From Acidobacteriales bacterium 59-55 (GTDB lineage: Bacteria > Acidobacteriota > Terriglobia > Terriglobales > Acidobacteriaceae), in contig MKSV01000007.1 in NCBI GenBank assembly GCA_001897435.1, positions 744,001-808,000 on the forward strand: a stretch of DNA of 64,000 bases, written 5' to 3'. The notes below the pieces were generated by a model. It made no database searches. It saw only the letters and a list, made by a program, of their open reading frames with translations, and was not told the origin of the DNA. The stretch's first letter is position 1; every line of letters starts with the position of its first letter. This document shows, piece by piece, positions 25,117 through 34,210 of this stretch. The translations under genes and the position numbers were made by a program.

Positions 25117-27219
25117 CTATCCCGCCACCACAATCTCTGAAAGATCGGCGATCCGCCGAATATCGTCCACGATTGCAGCCAGCAGCACCAGTCTGGACTG
25201 GCGAACGGCAGGATCGGGGTCGAGCACCATGACCTCCTCGAAGAACTTATCGACATGAGGCCGCAAGGTGGCGATCGTCTCCAGCGCGGCAACATAGTCG
25301 CTTCGGCCCAGCAATTCGGTGACGCGAAGACGCGCGCCCTGAGCCTCATCCGCAAGCACCGCCTGCGCCGGATGGAGCGCAACTCCTTCTGAATGAGTCG
25401 CCTCGTCCGGCTCGCCGCTCCCTTCTGACTGGTGGAGGATGTTCTTCATCCGTTTGAACGCGGCCGAAACCGCGGCGAAGTCGTCCGATCCGCGCACGGC
25501 CGTTACCGCCTCGGCCCGGGCCACGGCATCCCGAACATCGTCAGCCCCGGCAGCGAGCACGGCCTTTACAACGTCATAGGCCTGCCCACGGGCCTCACGC
25601 AGGTAGAACTCCAGCCGTTCAGCCAGAAACCCGCGAACCTTCTCCGCCAGAGTGTCGTTCTGTCCGCAGGCGGCCGACGCGACTTCGCCAAGCGTCAGCG
25701 GCAGAGCAACCGCCGTCTCTGCCAGAATCTTCACTATGCCATTGGCAGCCCTGCGCAGGGCGAATGGATCCTTCGAGCCGGTAGGCTCCATCCCCAGCCC
25801 AAACATTCCGGCGATGGTATCTGCCTTGTCGGCGATGGCGAGCACCGCTCCCTCCGGGGTTCGAGGAACGGAGTCTTCCATGGAGACTGGCTTGTACTGG
25901 TCATAGATGGCGTCGGCGGTCGCCGCGCCGAATCCTTGCGCCCGCGCGTACAGTCCCCCCACAACACCCTGCAACTCGGTAAATTCCTTCACCAGCTCGC
26001 TGGTCAGGTCTGCCTTGGCGAGCAAGGCTGCCTCGTCCAGAGCCACAGGATTCAGCTCGCACCTGCGCTCGAGCGCCAGACCGGCAAGTGCGGAGGCAAG
26101 CTTCCTCACCCGGGTCGTCTTGGCGGCATAGCTTCCCAGGTCTTTCTGGAAGGTGACGTTCTTCAGCAGATCCACACGGTCTTTGAGAGAGAGCCGCTGG
26201 TCGAACTCCCAGAAGAACCGGGCATCGTTGAACCGCGCCCGCAGAACCCGCTCGTTTCCATGCCGGATGATGGCCAGCCCGGCCTCATCCGTCTCGGTAT
26301 TCAGCACGGCAAGGAAGTACGGCGCCAGCTTGCCATCTTTGTCCTCGACGGCGAAGTACTTCTGGTGGTCGCGCATCACCGTGACCAGAACCTCTTCCGG
26401 CAGCGTCAGATACTCGGCCTCGAACCCTCCCAGAACGACCGAAGGCCACTCCGTAAGCTGGGTCACCGTCTCCACCAGAGCCTCGTCCTCGCGCCAACGC
26501 AGCCCGGGGACCGTCCGGGTGACCTTGTCCAGCGCCTTGCGGATCTTCTGCCGCCGCACCTCCACATCGGCGACGACGAAGCTCTTCTCAAGCGCCTGTT
26601 CGTACTCGCCCGGCGATTTGAGCCTGATTGGCTTTTCGCCAAACAGGACGCGGTGGCCATAGGTCACGTCGCCGGCTTCATAACCGCCGAAGCTGACGTT
26701 TACCGGCTTCGACCCCAGCAGCGCCAGCAGCCACCGCACCGGCCGCACGAACCGCTCCGGCCGTCCCGCTCGCCAGTACATATTCTTTGCCCAGTAGATT
26801 CCGGCCAACTCTTTTGGAAGCTCTTCAGCAATCACCTCGGTGGCACTGCGTCCCTGCCGGATCGAGGTCGCTGCCAGATATTCGCCCTTGGGCGTCGCAA
26901 TCGTCTTCAAGGCATCAATGGCTATGCCCGCCTTTTTGGCGAAGGCCGCTGCCGCAGCCGTCGGGGCTCCGTCCTTATAAGCCACCTTCACCGAAGGACC
27001 CACCAGATCCTCAGTGATATCTTCCTGCTGCTCCGCCACATTCGCCACCCAGACGGCCAAACGGCGCGGAGTGGCGAAGCTCCGGCTCGCCGCTCCGGCG
27101 GCTACCAGGCGCTCCCGTTCCAGCATCGCTACCGCGCGGCGCTCCAACTCCGCCTGCGCTCCGGCGATCATCCGCGCCGGAATTTCCTCTAAACCGATCT
27201 CAAACAAAAACTCCGCCAT
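25117..27219 (-). CDS. glyS: glycyl-tRNA synthetase beta subunit
   Basis: This 700-residue beta subunit of the alpha2beta2 enzyme starts MAEFLFEIGLEEIPARMI, the family signature. The middle contains the HD-like domain (HQKYFAVEDKDGKLAPYFLAV region) and the C-terminus the anticodon-binding helical domain (FFEEVMVLDPDPAVRQSRL). It ends at 25117, eleven bases from the convergent rlpA-like gene. glyQ lies eight bases upstream, so both are made from one transcript. Confidence 0.97.
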   Translation of the reverse strand: MAEFLFEIGLEEIPARMIAGAQAELERRAVAMLERERLVAAGAASRSFATPRRLAVWVANVAEQQEDITEDLVGPSVKVAYKDGAPTAAAAAFAKKAGIAIDALKTIATPKGEYLAATSIRQGRSATEVIAEELPKELAGIYWAKNMYWRAGRPERFVRPVRWLLALLGSKPVNVSFGGYEAGDVTYGHRVLFGEKPIRLKSPGEYEQALEKSFVVADVEVRRQKIRKALDKVTRTVPGLRWREDEALVETVTQLTEWPSVVLGGFEAEYLTLPEEVLVTVMRDHQKYFAVEDKDGKLAPYFLAVLNTETDEAGLAIIRHGNERVLRARFNDARFFWEFDQRLSLKDRVDLLKNVTFQKDLGSYAAKTTRVRKLASALAGLALERRCELNPVALDEAALLAKADLTSELVKEFTELQGVVGGLYARAQGFGAATADAIYDQYKPVSMEDSVPRTPEGAVLAIADKADTIAGMFGLGMEPTGSKDPFALRRAANGIVKILAETAVALPLTLGEVASAACGQNDTLAEKVRGFLAERLEFYLREARGQAYDVVKAVLAAGADDVRDAVARAEAVTAVRGSDDFAAVSAAFKRMKNILHQSEGSGEPDEATHSEGVALHPAQAVLADEAQGARLRVTELLGRSDYVAALETIATLRPHVDKFFEEVMVLDPDPAVRQSRLVLLAAIVDDIRRIADLSEIVVAG

Positions 27220-27227
27220 AATCGTCC

Positions 27228-28184
27228 TTACTTTTTCGCCAGCTCGCTGATCTGTTGTCCCTGCGCCGCGTAAATCCGGGCGACACCCACTACCAGCGTC
27301 CGTATCCGGGCCATGACGCCGACTCGCTCGGTCACCGAGATGGCGCCGCGGGCATCCAGCAGATTGAAGACGTGAGAGCACTTGAGCGCCAACTCGTAGG
27401 CTCCCAGCACAGGAAAGCGCTTCAGCTTCAAGGCATCCATCTTTTCGAAGGTCTTAGCCTCTTCCAACAGGTGCAGGCACTCCGCTTCGTAGAGGTTCAG
27501 ATGCTCCCATAGCTTGGTAACATCTGCATAATCAAAGCTATACGCCGAAAACTGCTCCTCTTCCGCGAGCCTCATCTCTCTATACGTCACCTTGCGGCCC
27601 GTATCCGGTTCGACTGCCCAGACAATGTCGTAGATGGAGTCGACATCCTGCAGGAATCCGGCGATCCGCTCCAGCCCGTAGGTGATCTCGCCGCAGATCG
27701 GGTCGAGGTCCATGCCGCCGCATTGCTGGAAGTAGGTGAACTGCGTAATCTCCAGGCCGTCGAGCATGACCTGCCAGCCCACACCCCACGCGCCGCCGAC
27801 GGGCCACTCCCAGTTATCCTCTTCAAACTTGATATCGTGCTGGCTGAGGTCGATACCAATCGCTGTGAGCGACTCAAGGTAAAGCTCCTGAATGCGAACC
27901 GGTGGCGGTTTCAGGATTACCTGCAACTGCGTGTGGCGAAAGAGCCGGTTGGGATTTTCGCCGTAGCGGCCGTCCGCCGGACGCCGCGACGGCTGAGCGT
28001 AGGCAATGCGCACCGGCTTGGGTCCAAGCACACGCAGAAAGGTATCGGGCGACATGGTGCCCGCGCCAACCTCTACGTCATATGGCTGTTGCAGCACACA
28101 CCCCTGATCGGCCCAGAAGCGCTGCAAGGTAAACAAAAGCTCCTGAAATGTATGCGCTGCCTTCTTTTCAGCAATGGCCTGCAT
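27228..28184 (-). CDS. glyQ: glycyl-tRNA synthetase alpha subunit
   Basis: This 318-residue class II synthetase alpha subunit charges tRNA-Gly with GlyS. It has [37 protein letters not shown] (start and motif 2 region), [40 protein letters not shown] and [18 protein letters not shown] (motif 3). The ATG at 28184 has AAGGAAC just upstream; a TTG at 28199 is in frame and also possible. A 44-base imperfect hairpin precedes the gene (see 28226-28269). Confidence 0.96.
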   Translation of the reverse strand: MQAIAEKKAAHTFQELLFTLQRFWADQGCVLQQPYDVEVGAGTMSPDTFLRVLGPKPVRIAYAQPSRRPADGRYGENPNRLFRHTQLQVILKPPPVRIQELYLESLTAIGIDLSQHDIKFEEDNWEWPVGGAWGVGWQVMLDGLEITQFTYFQQCGGMDLDPICGEITYGLERIAGFLQDVDSIYDIVWAVEPDTGRKVTYREMRLAEEEQFSAYSFDYADVTKLWEHLNLYEAECLHLLEEAKTFEKMDALKLKRFPVLGAYELALKCSHVFNLLDARGAISVTERVGVMARIRTLVVGVARIYAAQGQQISELAKK

Positions 28185-28225
28185 GAGTTCCTTTTTCAAT
28201 GGATAAGTAGTGATTTGATTCTAAA

Positions 28226-28269
28226 CGCAAGAAATTGGAGAGCGGGGCATCGCGCTCTATTCTCTTGCG
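28226..28269. other. nested inverted repeat upstream of glyQ
   Basis: CGCAAGA (28226-28232) pairs with TCTTGCG (28263-28269), and inside it AGAGCG (28239-28244) pairs with CGCTCT (28253-28258). The hairpin lies about 40 bases before glyQ on its transcript and 77 before divergent thiS; it has no T tract for either strand. It could be a 5' untranslated structure of glyQS or a binding site; no T-box sequence is present. Confidence 0.4.
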
Positions 28270-28346
28270 GGGATGACTTGACCAATGCGCGGCCTGCAAC
28301 GCGCTCCGGAGATCTGTTTACAGTTATTTGCTACCCTTGAAATGTC

Positions 28347-28565
28347 ATGTCGCTTACGCTCGTTCTCAATGGTCAGTCCCGCACTTTTGCCGCGCTCACG
28401 CAGCCAGCCACGCTGGATCAGATCGTTGCCGAACTGGGGTTGCAGGGCGACCGCGTGGCGGTGGAGCATAACGGAGCCATCGTTCCACGAACGGCCTGGC
28501 CCGAGACGCCGGTGTCGGCTGGAGACGCGCTGGAGGTCGTCCATTTTGTGGGCGGCGGATATTAG
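28347..28565 (+). CDS. thiS: sulfur carrier protein ThiS (one residue past Gly-Gly)
   Basis: The 72-residue beta-grasp protein donates sulfur for the thiazole of thiamine after ThiF adenylation. It has LTLVLNGQSRTFA, DRVAVEHNGAIVPRTAWPE and ALEVVHFVGGGY at the end. The canonical end is Gly-Gly; here a Tyr follows GGG. It stands alone, without thiG or thiF, divergent from glyQ and convergent with the glycosyltransferase gene. Confidence 0.9.
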   Translation: MSLTLVLNGQSRTFAALTQPATLDQIVAELGLQGDRVAVEHNGAIVPRTAWPETPVSAGDALEVVHFVGGGY

Positions 28566-28575
28566 CGAGTAAAAG

Positions 28576-29736
28576 CTAGACTTTCCCGGTGAGATTCCGG
28601 AGCAGGCTCTCCCAGTCGTCTCCGTACTTCTGCCAGCCGCCCAGTTGGTGAACGCGCTGCAGTGCCGCTTCGCTCATTCTCTGTTGCAGGGCACGGTCTT
28701 CGGCCAGTCGCTGCATTCGGTCAGTGATTGCAGCCGGATCGCGGATGGGAACGACAAAGCCTTCGACGCCCTCGGTGAAGAGGTCTTCTGCGCCAGTATT
28801 GGTTGTTGCGATGATAGGGCAGCCGCAGGCAAGAGCTTGTCCCTGGACCAGAGCCATGCCTTCGTCCAGGCTGGGCATGACCATTACATGGCTACGGCTC
28901 ATCCACTCCTTCAACTTGACCTGCGGTACGGTGCCGGTAAAGGTGACGGAGTCCTGCGGCAGCTTTTCGAGCACGCTTTTCATATAAGGGAGAACGCCGC
29001 CGATCACGGTGAGGTGTTTGTTGGGCACGCGAAGGTCTGCGAACGCCTGCAGCAGGTAGGGGAATCCCTTGGGCAGGCTGATTCTGCCGACGTACAGCAC
29101 CTCAAACCGGTCGGACGGAGGATCGCCGACCTTCTGAAAGCGGTCAAGCAGGACGCCGTAAGGCAGTGTGTGGATCTTCTTCGCAGCGATGCCGCGGTCT
29201 ATATAGGTGCGACGGGAATAGGTTGATGGTACCGTGATGGCGTCAGCGGTATTGTAGATAGCCTCTTCCCGTGCGAGATCGCGGGGATCGTCCTTCGAAC
29301 CCTCGGCGATGCCCCAGCGGAGATGTTCCTCTTCAATCAACTCCGCGCGGTAGCGGATGTGGGTCGAGCCGCGATCGCAGATGAATTTGCCGCCGCGCTG
29401 CTGGACGAGTCGTCCGGTCTTCAGACCGGCTCCGGAGATGGCGATGAAGGCGTCGCAGGGAGGGATCCGGCGGAGGGTCCACTCATCGAAGGCCAACGCA
29501 TTCGCGTAGCCGATCTGGTCATAAAGCCACTGATTGCGAATGCCGCGGCGGTGCAGCAGAATCTCGGGCACATGGAACCAGGGAAATGTTTCAACCCTGC
29601 TGTGCGCCAATCCCTCCCGCTTGAGGCGCTGCCAGGGAAACGTGGAATAAATCGTCTCCAGATGGCCTCGGCGCTCGAGTTCGCGGGCCAGTTCAAAGTG
29701 GTGAAAGACGCCAAAGACAGCCTGGACAATTCGCAT
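28576..29736 (-). CDS. glycosyltransferase family 4 (GT-B) protein
   Basis: The 386-residue protein begins MRIVQAVFGVFHHFELAREL, shows the GT4 linker and the C-terminal nucleotide-sugar domain FEVLYVGRISLPKGFPYLL, KLPQDSVTFTGTVP and SLDEGMALVQGQALACGCPIIATTNTGAEDLF with the Glu-containing E-x7-E element. Donor and acceptor cannot be named from the sequence. It stands alone between thiS and the oxidase operon, so it may act in capsule or lipopolysaccharide synthesis. Confidence 0.85.
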   Translation of the reverse strand: MRIVQAVFGVFHHFELARELERRGHLETIYSTFPWQRLKREGLAHSRVETFPWFHVPEILLHRRGIRNQWLYDQIGYANALAFDEWTLRRIPPCDAFIAISGAGLKTGRLVQQRGGKFICDRGSTHIRYRAELIEEEHLRWGIAEGSKDDPRDLAREEAIYNTADAITVPSTYSRRTYIDRGIAAKKIHTLPYGVLLDRFQKVGDPPSDRFEVLYVGRISLPKGFPYLLQAFADLRVPNKHLTVIGGVLPYMKSVLEKLPQDSVTFTGTVPQVKLKEWMSRSHVMVMPSLDEGMALVQGQALACGCPIIATTNTGAEDLFTEGVEGFVVPIRDPAAITDRMQRLAEDRALQQRMSEAALQRVHQLGGWQKYGDDWESLLRNLTGKV

Positions 29737-29816
29737 GAGGACTCGGAAGGGAGGATTTAGACGATCTTACCAAAGGGGGAACAAGGCAGGATGAAAGGTA
29801 TACATGCCGGCATCCG

Positions 29817-30026
29817 TCAGCTTTGCCGCTTCAGCAGAACAAGCGTAGCGAGGAAGAGGGCGCATCCGGCGCCCCCCATGAGGAGGATGGCGTGGCGGTA
29901 GGCGCGGCGGGTCGCGGGTGGAGTGGAGGCGGCGTTGTCGCGGCATTGCGTGCATCCCTGTGCAAGGGCGGGTACGGGACTGAGGACAGCGAAGAGCAGG
30001 CACGCCGCGAGTGCCAGCCGCTTCAT
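29817..30026 (-). CDS. small CxxC membrane protein of the cytochrome oxidase operon
   Basis: A 69-residue product with a signal peptide (LALAACLLFAVLSPVPALA), then GCTQCRDN, a short polar stretch and a transmembrane helix (AILLMGGAGCALFLATLVLL). Its ATG overlaps the ctaE stop by four bases, so it is translated with the oxidase subunits. CTQC is a CxxC pair facing the periplasm. It has no clear match to ctaF-type subunit IV. It could be an accessory subunit or copper/thiol chaperone for the Cu(A) site; this is inference. Confidence 0.75.
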   Translation of the reverse strand: MKRLALAACLLFAVLSPVPALAQGCTQCRDNAASTPPATRRAYRHAILLMGGAGCALFLATLVLLKRQS

Positions 30027-30796
30027 TGGAAGAAGACCAGCAGGACAAACAGGAAGATCCAGAAGAGCCCCATGGAGTGCCAGTACCAGGAGGCGCAATC
30101 GACCATGATCTGGCGGCTTTCGAGCGAGCGCGAAACATACAGGCCGATCAGCGTGGCAATGAGGCCGAAGACGCCGAAGACGAGGTGGATGCCGTGGACG
30201 CCCGTGATCAGGTAGAAGAAATGGCTGCTGGGATTGGAGAGAAAGAAGACGTGTTGCAGCGCCAGTTGCTCCCATGCAATCCACTGTCCTACCAGGAAGA
30301 TGGTGCCGAGGACAGCGGTGACGGCGACCCAGGGAATAGCGCGGCGGGTGATAGGCTTGCCCAGGCCGAGCCACTCATCCATGGCATCGACTTCGTGGAA
30401 CATGCGCCGGCGGGCGATCTCCATGGTGATGGAGCTGAGGATCAGGACGAGGGTGTTGAGCCAAAGGATGGGCGGAATGGTCGTGGCAGACCACTCATTG
30501 ATGTAGTTGTTGTAAGCGTCGAAGTGGCCGGTGGACTGGTTGACGAAGAAGCTGCTGACGATGGCGACGAAGAACATCATGTCGCTGGCAAGGGCGAAAA
30601 AGATACCCATGCGATAGCGGACCAGCCGCTCGCGGGGCCCGTGATTGCCCCGGGGACGGTCTCCCCAGTTGTCGTTATCCCCACCGCCGCCAGTGCGCTT
30701 ATCGGTAGGCGGACGCCTGCCTGAACCGTTGTCGTGGTCTTCGACGTGACGCCTCGGCTTGGGTTCGGTACGGATTGGCGTGATGGTCGATGGCAT
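30023..30796 (-). CDS. ctaE: cytochrome c oxidase subunit III
   Basis: The 257-residue protein has an unusually long, charged N-terminal extension of about 55 residues, then seven helices including MGIFFALASDMMFFVAIVSSFF, HLVFGVFGLIATLIGLYV and the C-terminal SWYWHSMGLFWIFLFVLLVFF. ITGVHGIHLVFG and DCASWYWH are typical of the heme-copper subunit III family. It is third in a ctaC-ctaD-ctaE operon, 42 bases after ctaD. Confidence 0.93.
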   Translation of the reverse strand: MPSTITPIRTEPKPRRHVEDHDNGSGRRPPTDKRTGGGGDNDNWGDRPRGNHGPRERLVRYRMGIFFALASDMMFFVAIVSSFFVNQSTGHFDAYNNYINEWSATTIPPILWLNTLVLILSSITMEIARRRMFHEVDAMDEWLGLGKPITRRAIPWVAVTAVLGTIFLVGQWIAWEQLALQHVFFLSNPSSHFFYLITGVHGIHLVFGVFGLIATLIGLYVSRSLESRQIMVDCASWYWHSMGLFWIFLFVLLVFFQ

Positions 30797-30838
30797 GGCA
30801 CCCTTTCATCGCACGCGCTCGGGCCGCTTGAGATTAGC

Positions 30839-32614
30839 TTACTCCGGTTTGATGTCCGGATTGGTATCGGCGCTCCATTGCGGCAGGAATAATTCGCCGC
30901 CTGGAGTGGGTCGGTATTCGCACGGCTGGCGATAAACGACGGTAGCCTCCTCCAATGCTTCGGCGGGCGCGTTCGGATGCAGTGCTGGATGCCATTCGAG
31001 CGTGGTGGCTCGCCATGGGTTCGGCGGAGCGGAACGGCCCTTGCGAAGCGAGTGAAACAGGTTGACGAAGAAGACAAGCTGGACTGTCGAGAGGACGATC
31101 GCCGACCAGGTGATGAAGCGGTTGAGCGGAAGGGTTCCGGCGAGGAGTTGGCCGGCGGCGTTGGCGACGCCCGAGAGCTGCGCATAGTGACGGGGTTCGC
31201 CCATCAGCCCGGTGATATGCATGGGCAAAAAGGTCGCGTAGGCTCCGACGAGCGTTCCCCAGAAGTGCAGGCGGCCGAGCGACTCGGACATCATCCGTCC
31301 GGTCATCAGGGGGAACCAGTAGTAGGTAGCGGCGAAGAGGCCGAAGACGGCGGCCATCGCCATGATGAGGTGGAAGTGAGCGACGACGAAGAAGGTGTTG
31401 TGCAGGTATTCGTCGAGAATGGGCTGGGCAAGGACAGGACCGCTGAGGCCGCCGGTGATGAACAGCGAGATGAATCCGATAGAAAAGAGCATCGCCGTCG
31501 TATAGCTGGGGCGACTGCGCCAGACGGTCGCCAGCCAGCTCAGGACCTTTGCCGACGCCGGAATTGCGATGGCCATGGTCGATACGGCGAAGGCGGAGGC
31601 GGCAAAGGGGTTGAGCCCGGCGACGAACATGTGATGTCCCCAGAGCAGGATGCCGAGGAAGCCGATCAGCAGCGTAGTGACGATCATCGTCCGGTAGGCA
31701 AAGACGCGGCGACGGCTGAAGTTGGCTAGCAGCATCGAGGTCAGGCCGAGACCGGGGAGAATGGAGATATAGACCTCGGGATGTCCGAAGAACCAGAAGA
31801 GATGCAGCCAGAGCAGGGGTGATCCGTTGCCGGGATGCCCGCCGGAGTGAATGACGCCGCTGACGAGATCTCCGGCAGGGACGAAGAAGCCGGTTCCGGC
31901 GTGGCGGTCGCAGAACAGCAGCAACAGCGCGGCGAGCAGTACCGAAAAGGCAATGACGCTGAGCAGCGCTGCTGTGAACCAGCCCCAGACGGTGAGCGGC
32001 ATGCGGCCCCATGTCATGCCTTCGCAGCGGAATTTAATGATGGTGACAAGGATATTGATAGCCCCGATGGTCGAGGCGATGGCGAAGACGGCGATGCTCG
32101 CCAGCCAGAGATCCATGCCGAGTCCCTGGCCGGGACCGGCACCGGCGACGGCACTGAAGGGAGGATAGGCCGTCCAGCCGGAGATGGCGCTGCCGCCGGG
32201 AACGAAGGTCGAACTGAGTAGAATGACGAGCGCGACCGCGGTGAGCCAGAAGCTGACAGCATTGGCCACCGGAAAGGCCATGCGCCGAGCGCCGATCTGG
32301 GCGGGGAGGATGAGATTCCCAAAGCCTGCCTGCGGCGCCGTCGTCAGCACGAAGAACAGCATGATGGTGCCGTGAATCGTGACCATGGCGAGATAGTCTT
32401 CAGGCAGGATGGGGCCGTAGAAGGGAAGGACGCGGTCAGGCCAGACGAGGTGGATCCTCATCAGCAGCGAGAGGATTGCACCGATGGTGACGGAGGTCAG
32501 CGCGAGGATGAGGTATTCGATGCCGATGATGCGGTGATCGGTGGTGAAGATGCGCCGTCGCAGACTGGGCATTGTGGCGACGGGTTCTGACAATTTATCA
32601 GGGCGCGGAGTCAT
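30839..32614 (-). CDS. ctaD: cytochrome c oxidase subunit I
   Basis: The 591-residue heme-copper subunit reduces oxygen and pumps protons. It has FFGHPEVYISILPGLG (heme a3-Cu(B) histidine-tyrosine), WGHHMFVAGL (Cu(B) His pair), the K-channel lysine AKVLSWLATVW and HFHLIMAMAAVFGLFAATYYWF (heme a and a3 ligands). The GHPEVY glutamate marks an A1-type D channel. ATG 32614 overlaps the ctaC stop by four bases (ATGA); the frame extends further upstream but inside ctaC. Confidence 0.97.
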   Translation of the reverse strand: MTPRPDKLSEPVATMPSLRRRIFTTDHRIIGIEYLILALTSVTIGAILSLLMRIHLVWPDRVLPFYGPILPEDYLAMVTIHGTIMLFFVLTTAPQAGFGNLILPAQIGARRMAFPVANAVSFWLTAVALVILLSSTFVPGGSAISGWTAYPPFSAVAGAGPGQGLGMDLWLASIAVFAIASTIGAINILVTIIKFRCEGMTWGRMPLTVWGWFTAALLSVIAFSVLLAALLLLFCDRHAGTGFFVPAGDLVSGVIHSGGHPGNGSPLLWLHLFWFFGHPEVYISILPGLGLTSMLLANFSRRRVFAYRTMIVTTLLIGFLGILLWGHHMFVAGLNPFAASAFAVSTMAIAIPASAKVLSWLATVWRSRPSYTTAMLFSIGFISLFITGGLSGPVLAQPILDEYLHNTFFVVAHFHLIMAMAAVFGLFAATYYWFPLMTGRMMSESLGRLHFWGTLVGAYATFLPMHITGLMGEPRHYAQLSGVANAAGQLLAGTLPLNRFITWSAIVLSTVQLVFFVNLFHSLRKGRSAPPNPWRATTLEWHPALHPNAPAEALEEATVVYRQPCEYRPTPGGELFLPQWSADTNPDIKPE

Positions 32615-33360
32615 GGCTGCACCGCCCTTTGCCTTGCGGCGAGCCACGTTGCGAACTCGCTGGGGGGCAGAACGCGGAGGTTGGCGTTCATGCGGTAGTG
32701 GCCCAGGCCGCAGACCTGGGTGCAGAGGATGGCGTAGGTTCCGGGGACCTTCGGCGTGAAGTGGACGTGGATGGTCATGCCGGGGATGGCGTCCTGCTTG
32801 AGCCTCATCTCGGGAACGGAGAATCCGTGGATGACGTCCAGCGAGTCAATGCGAAGGTCCACCTGACGGTTCGCAGGCAGGACCAGTTCGGAGGCGACGA
32901 CGTCGTCCGCGCCGTGAGGGTCGGCGGGGTCGATGCCCAGCGGATTGCCGGCCCCCGCGTCCACCAGTTGCGGCCGGGTGATGCCGAAGGTGTAATCCGT
33001 TCCGGGATAGCGAAAGTACCAGGCAAACTGCTCGCCGACGACCTGCACTTGGAGCGCGGTGGGCTCGGCTCCTGTATAGCGGGCGGCAGCCCAGAGGCGT
33101 TCGGCCCGGACGCTGAGAAAGATGAAGAGCAGTGCCAGCGCCGCCAGGGGAAGGTATTCGATGAGCCAGTTCTTTGCCTCGGGGCGGCGGCGGGCGATGA
33201 GGCCGATGAAGAGAATGAGATGGGCAAGCACGGCGAGGGCGAGGATGATCCAGAGGTTCAGCAGCAGATGATGGTCGATGGCCGGTCCGTGGGCGGACGC
33301 ATCAAATGGGAGCAGAGACGCAGCGGGAAGCAGCGACGCGGCCTGGAGGGCAAGATCCAC
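32611..33360 (-). CDS. ctaC: cytochrome c oxidase subunit II
   Basis: The 249-residue protein has two N-terminal membrane helices, a linker (FAWYFRYPGTDYTFG) and a cupredoxin domain with the binuclear Cu(A) site CTQVCGLGHYRM (Cys-x3-Cys-x3-His-x2-Met) near residues 212-223, plus DVIHGFSVPEMRLKQDA. It receives electrons from cytochrome c; no fused heme c domain is visible. It is first in the operon, 92 bases from a divergent gene. Confidence 0.95.
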   Translation of the reverse strand: MDLALQAASLLPAASLLPFDASAHGPAIDHHLLLNLWIILALAVLAHLILFIGLIARRRPEAKNWLIEYLPLAALALLFIFLSVRAERLWAAARYTGAEPTALQVQVVGEQFAWYFRYPGTDYTFGITRPQLVDAGAGNPLGIDPADPHGADDVVASELVLPANRQVDLRIDSLDVIHGFSVPEMRLKQDAIPGMTIHVHFTPKVPGTYAILCTQVCGLGHYRMNANLRVLPPSEFATWLAARQRAVQP

Positions 33361-33452
33361 GTCTCAGGATATCGCGTGCATCTCGACCCTCTTCTGATCG
33401 GTGCGATATTCGAAAGAGACGGCAGAGCGCGGGATGTTAAGCTAGACCATCC

Positions 33453-33773
33453 ATGAACCTCAAGATTGCAGCGATTCGTTCCGGTACGGACCCGCTGGGC
33501 AAGCTGCCGGAGGCCGCGTTTCATCGCTGGCTGGAGACACCGCTGGGCTGCCCGAAGTGCGATGTGACCTACAACCTGGTTGTCGATTGGGACCGAGCCG
33601 CCGACCGCTGGTTCGCTGAGAGTTCCCGTCCTCTTATCACGCTTCTACGAAAAGCGATCTTCATGGGGCACAGCACTGATCATCGCGTGACGCACTTCGA
33701 GACGGAGGGCGTTGTGGTCAAGAGCTTTACTGCGGCGGATCGCAGGGAGGTTTCTCCGAAAAAATCCTCCTAA
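33453..33773 (+). CDS. hypothetical protein with a CPKC motif
   Basis: A 106-residue soluble protein with GCPKCDVTYNLVVDWDRA at residues 33-49, where the CxxC pair may bind zinc or iron, then a stretch resembling a short alpha/beta fold. No family is recognised. It sits divergent from ctaC and upstream of the UBP-type zinc-finger and CDGSH genes on the plus strand, three small proteins that each carry a Cys cluster. Confidence 0.55.
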   Translation: MNLKIAAIRSGTDPLGKLPEAAFHRWLETPLGCPKCDVTYNLVVDWDRAADRWFAESSRPLITLLRKAIFMGHSTDHRVTHFETEGVVVKSFTAADRREVSPKKSS

Positions 33774-33859
33774 GCGCGAGCCGATGAGTACCAAAAAGAT
33801 GGAACGGCTTTCTGATAACGTCGAAGACATCGTGAGAGGTAAAAGGAGAGGTGGACGCT

Positions 33860-34120
33860 ATGCAATGTACGCATCTCGATCAGATTCGAAATGTGAAGCC
33901 TTCGGCGAAGGGGTGTGAAGATTGCCTGAAGATTGGCGGCAGGTGGGTGCATCTGCGGATGTGCCTGATCTGCGGCCATGTTGGATGCTGCGATTCGTCT
34001 CCGAATCGTCATGCGACGAAACACTTTCACGCGACCGGCCATCCCATCATGCGATCGGTGGAGCCTGGCGAAGACTGGGGTTGGTGCTTCGTCGATGAGA
34101 TGGAAGTGGATGTCGATTGA
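33860..34120 (+). CDS. stand-alone UBP-type zinc-finger protein
   Basis: An 86-residue protein consisting of one ZnF-UBP domain: CTHLDQIR, GCEDC, RMCLICGHVGCCDSSPNRHATKHFHATGHP and a tail GWCFVDE. Cys/His zinc ligands are all present. In eukaryotes this domain recognises free C-terminal Gly-Gly of ubiquitin; in bacteria such single-domain proteins are of unknown function. ATG 33860 has an AGGAGAGG site 9-11 bases upstream. Confidence 0.88.
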   Translation: MQCTHLDQIRNVKPSAKGCEDCLKIGGRWVHLRMCLICGHVGCCDSSPNRHATKHFHATGHPIMRSVEPGEDWGWCFVDEMEVDVD

Positions 34121-34210
34121 ACGCGACCCGTATGTGGCTTCATCCGAAGTCTGTCTGAAGATTTGCTATGCTTGGCATACATTTCTTGAAGAGAGCGAGT
34201 ATTCCATTCC

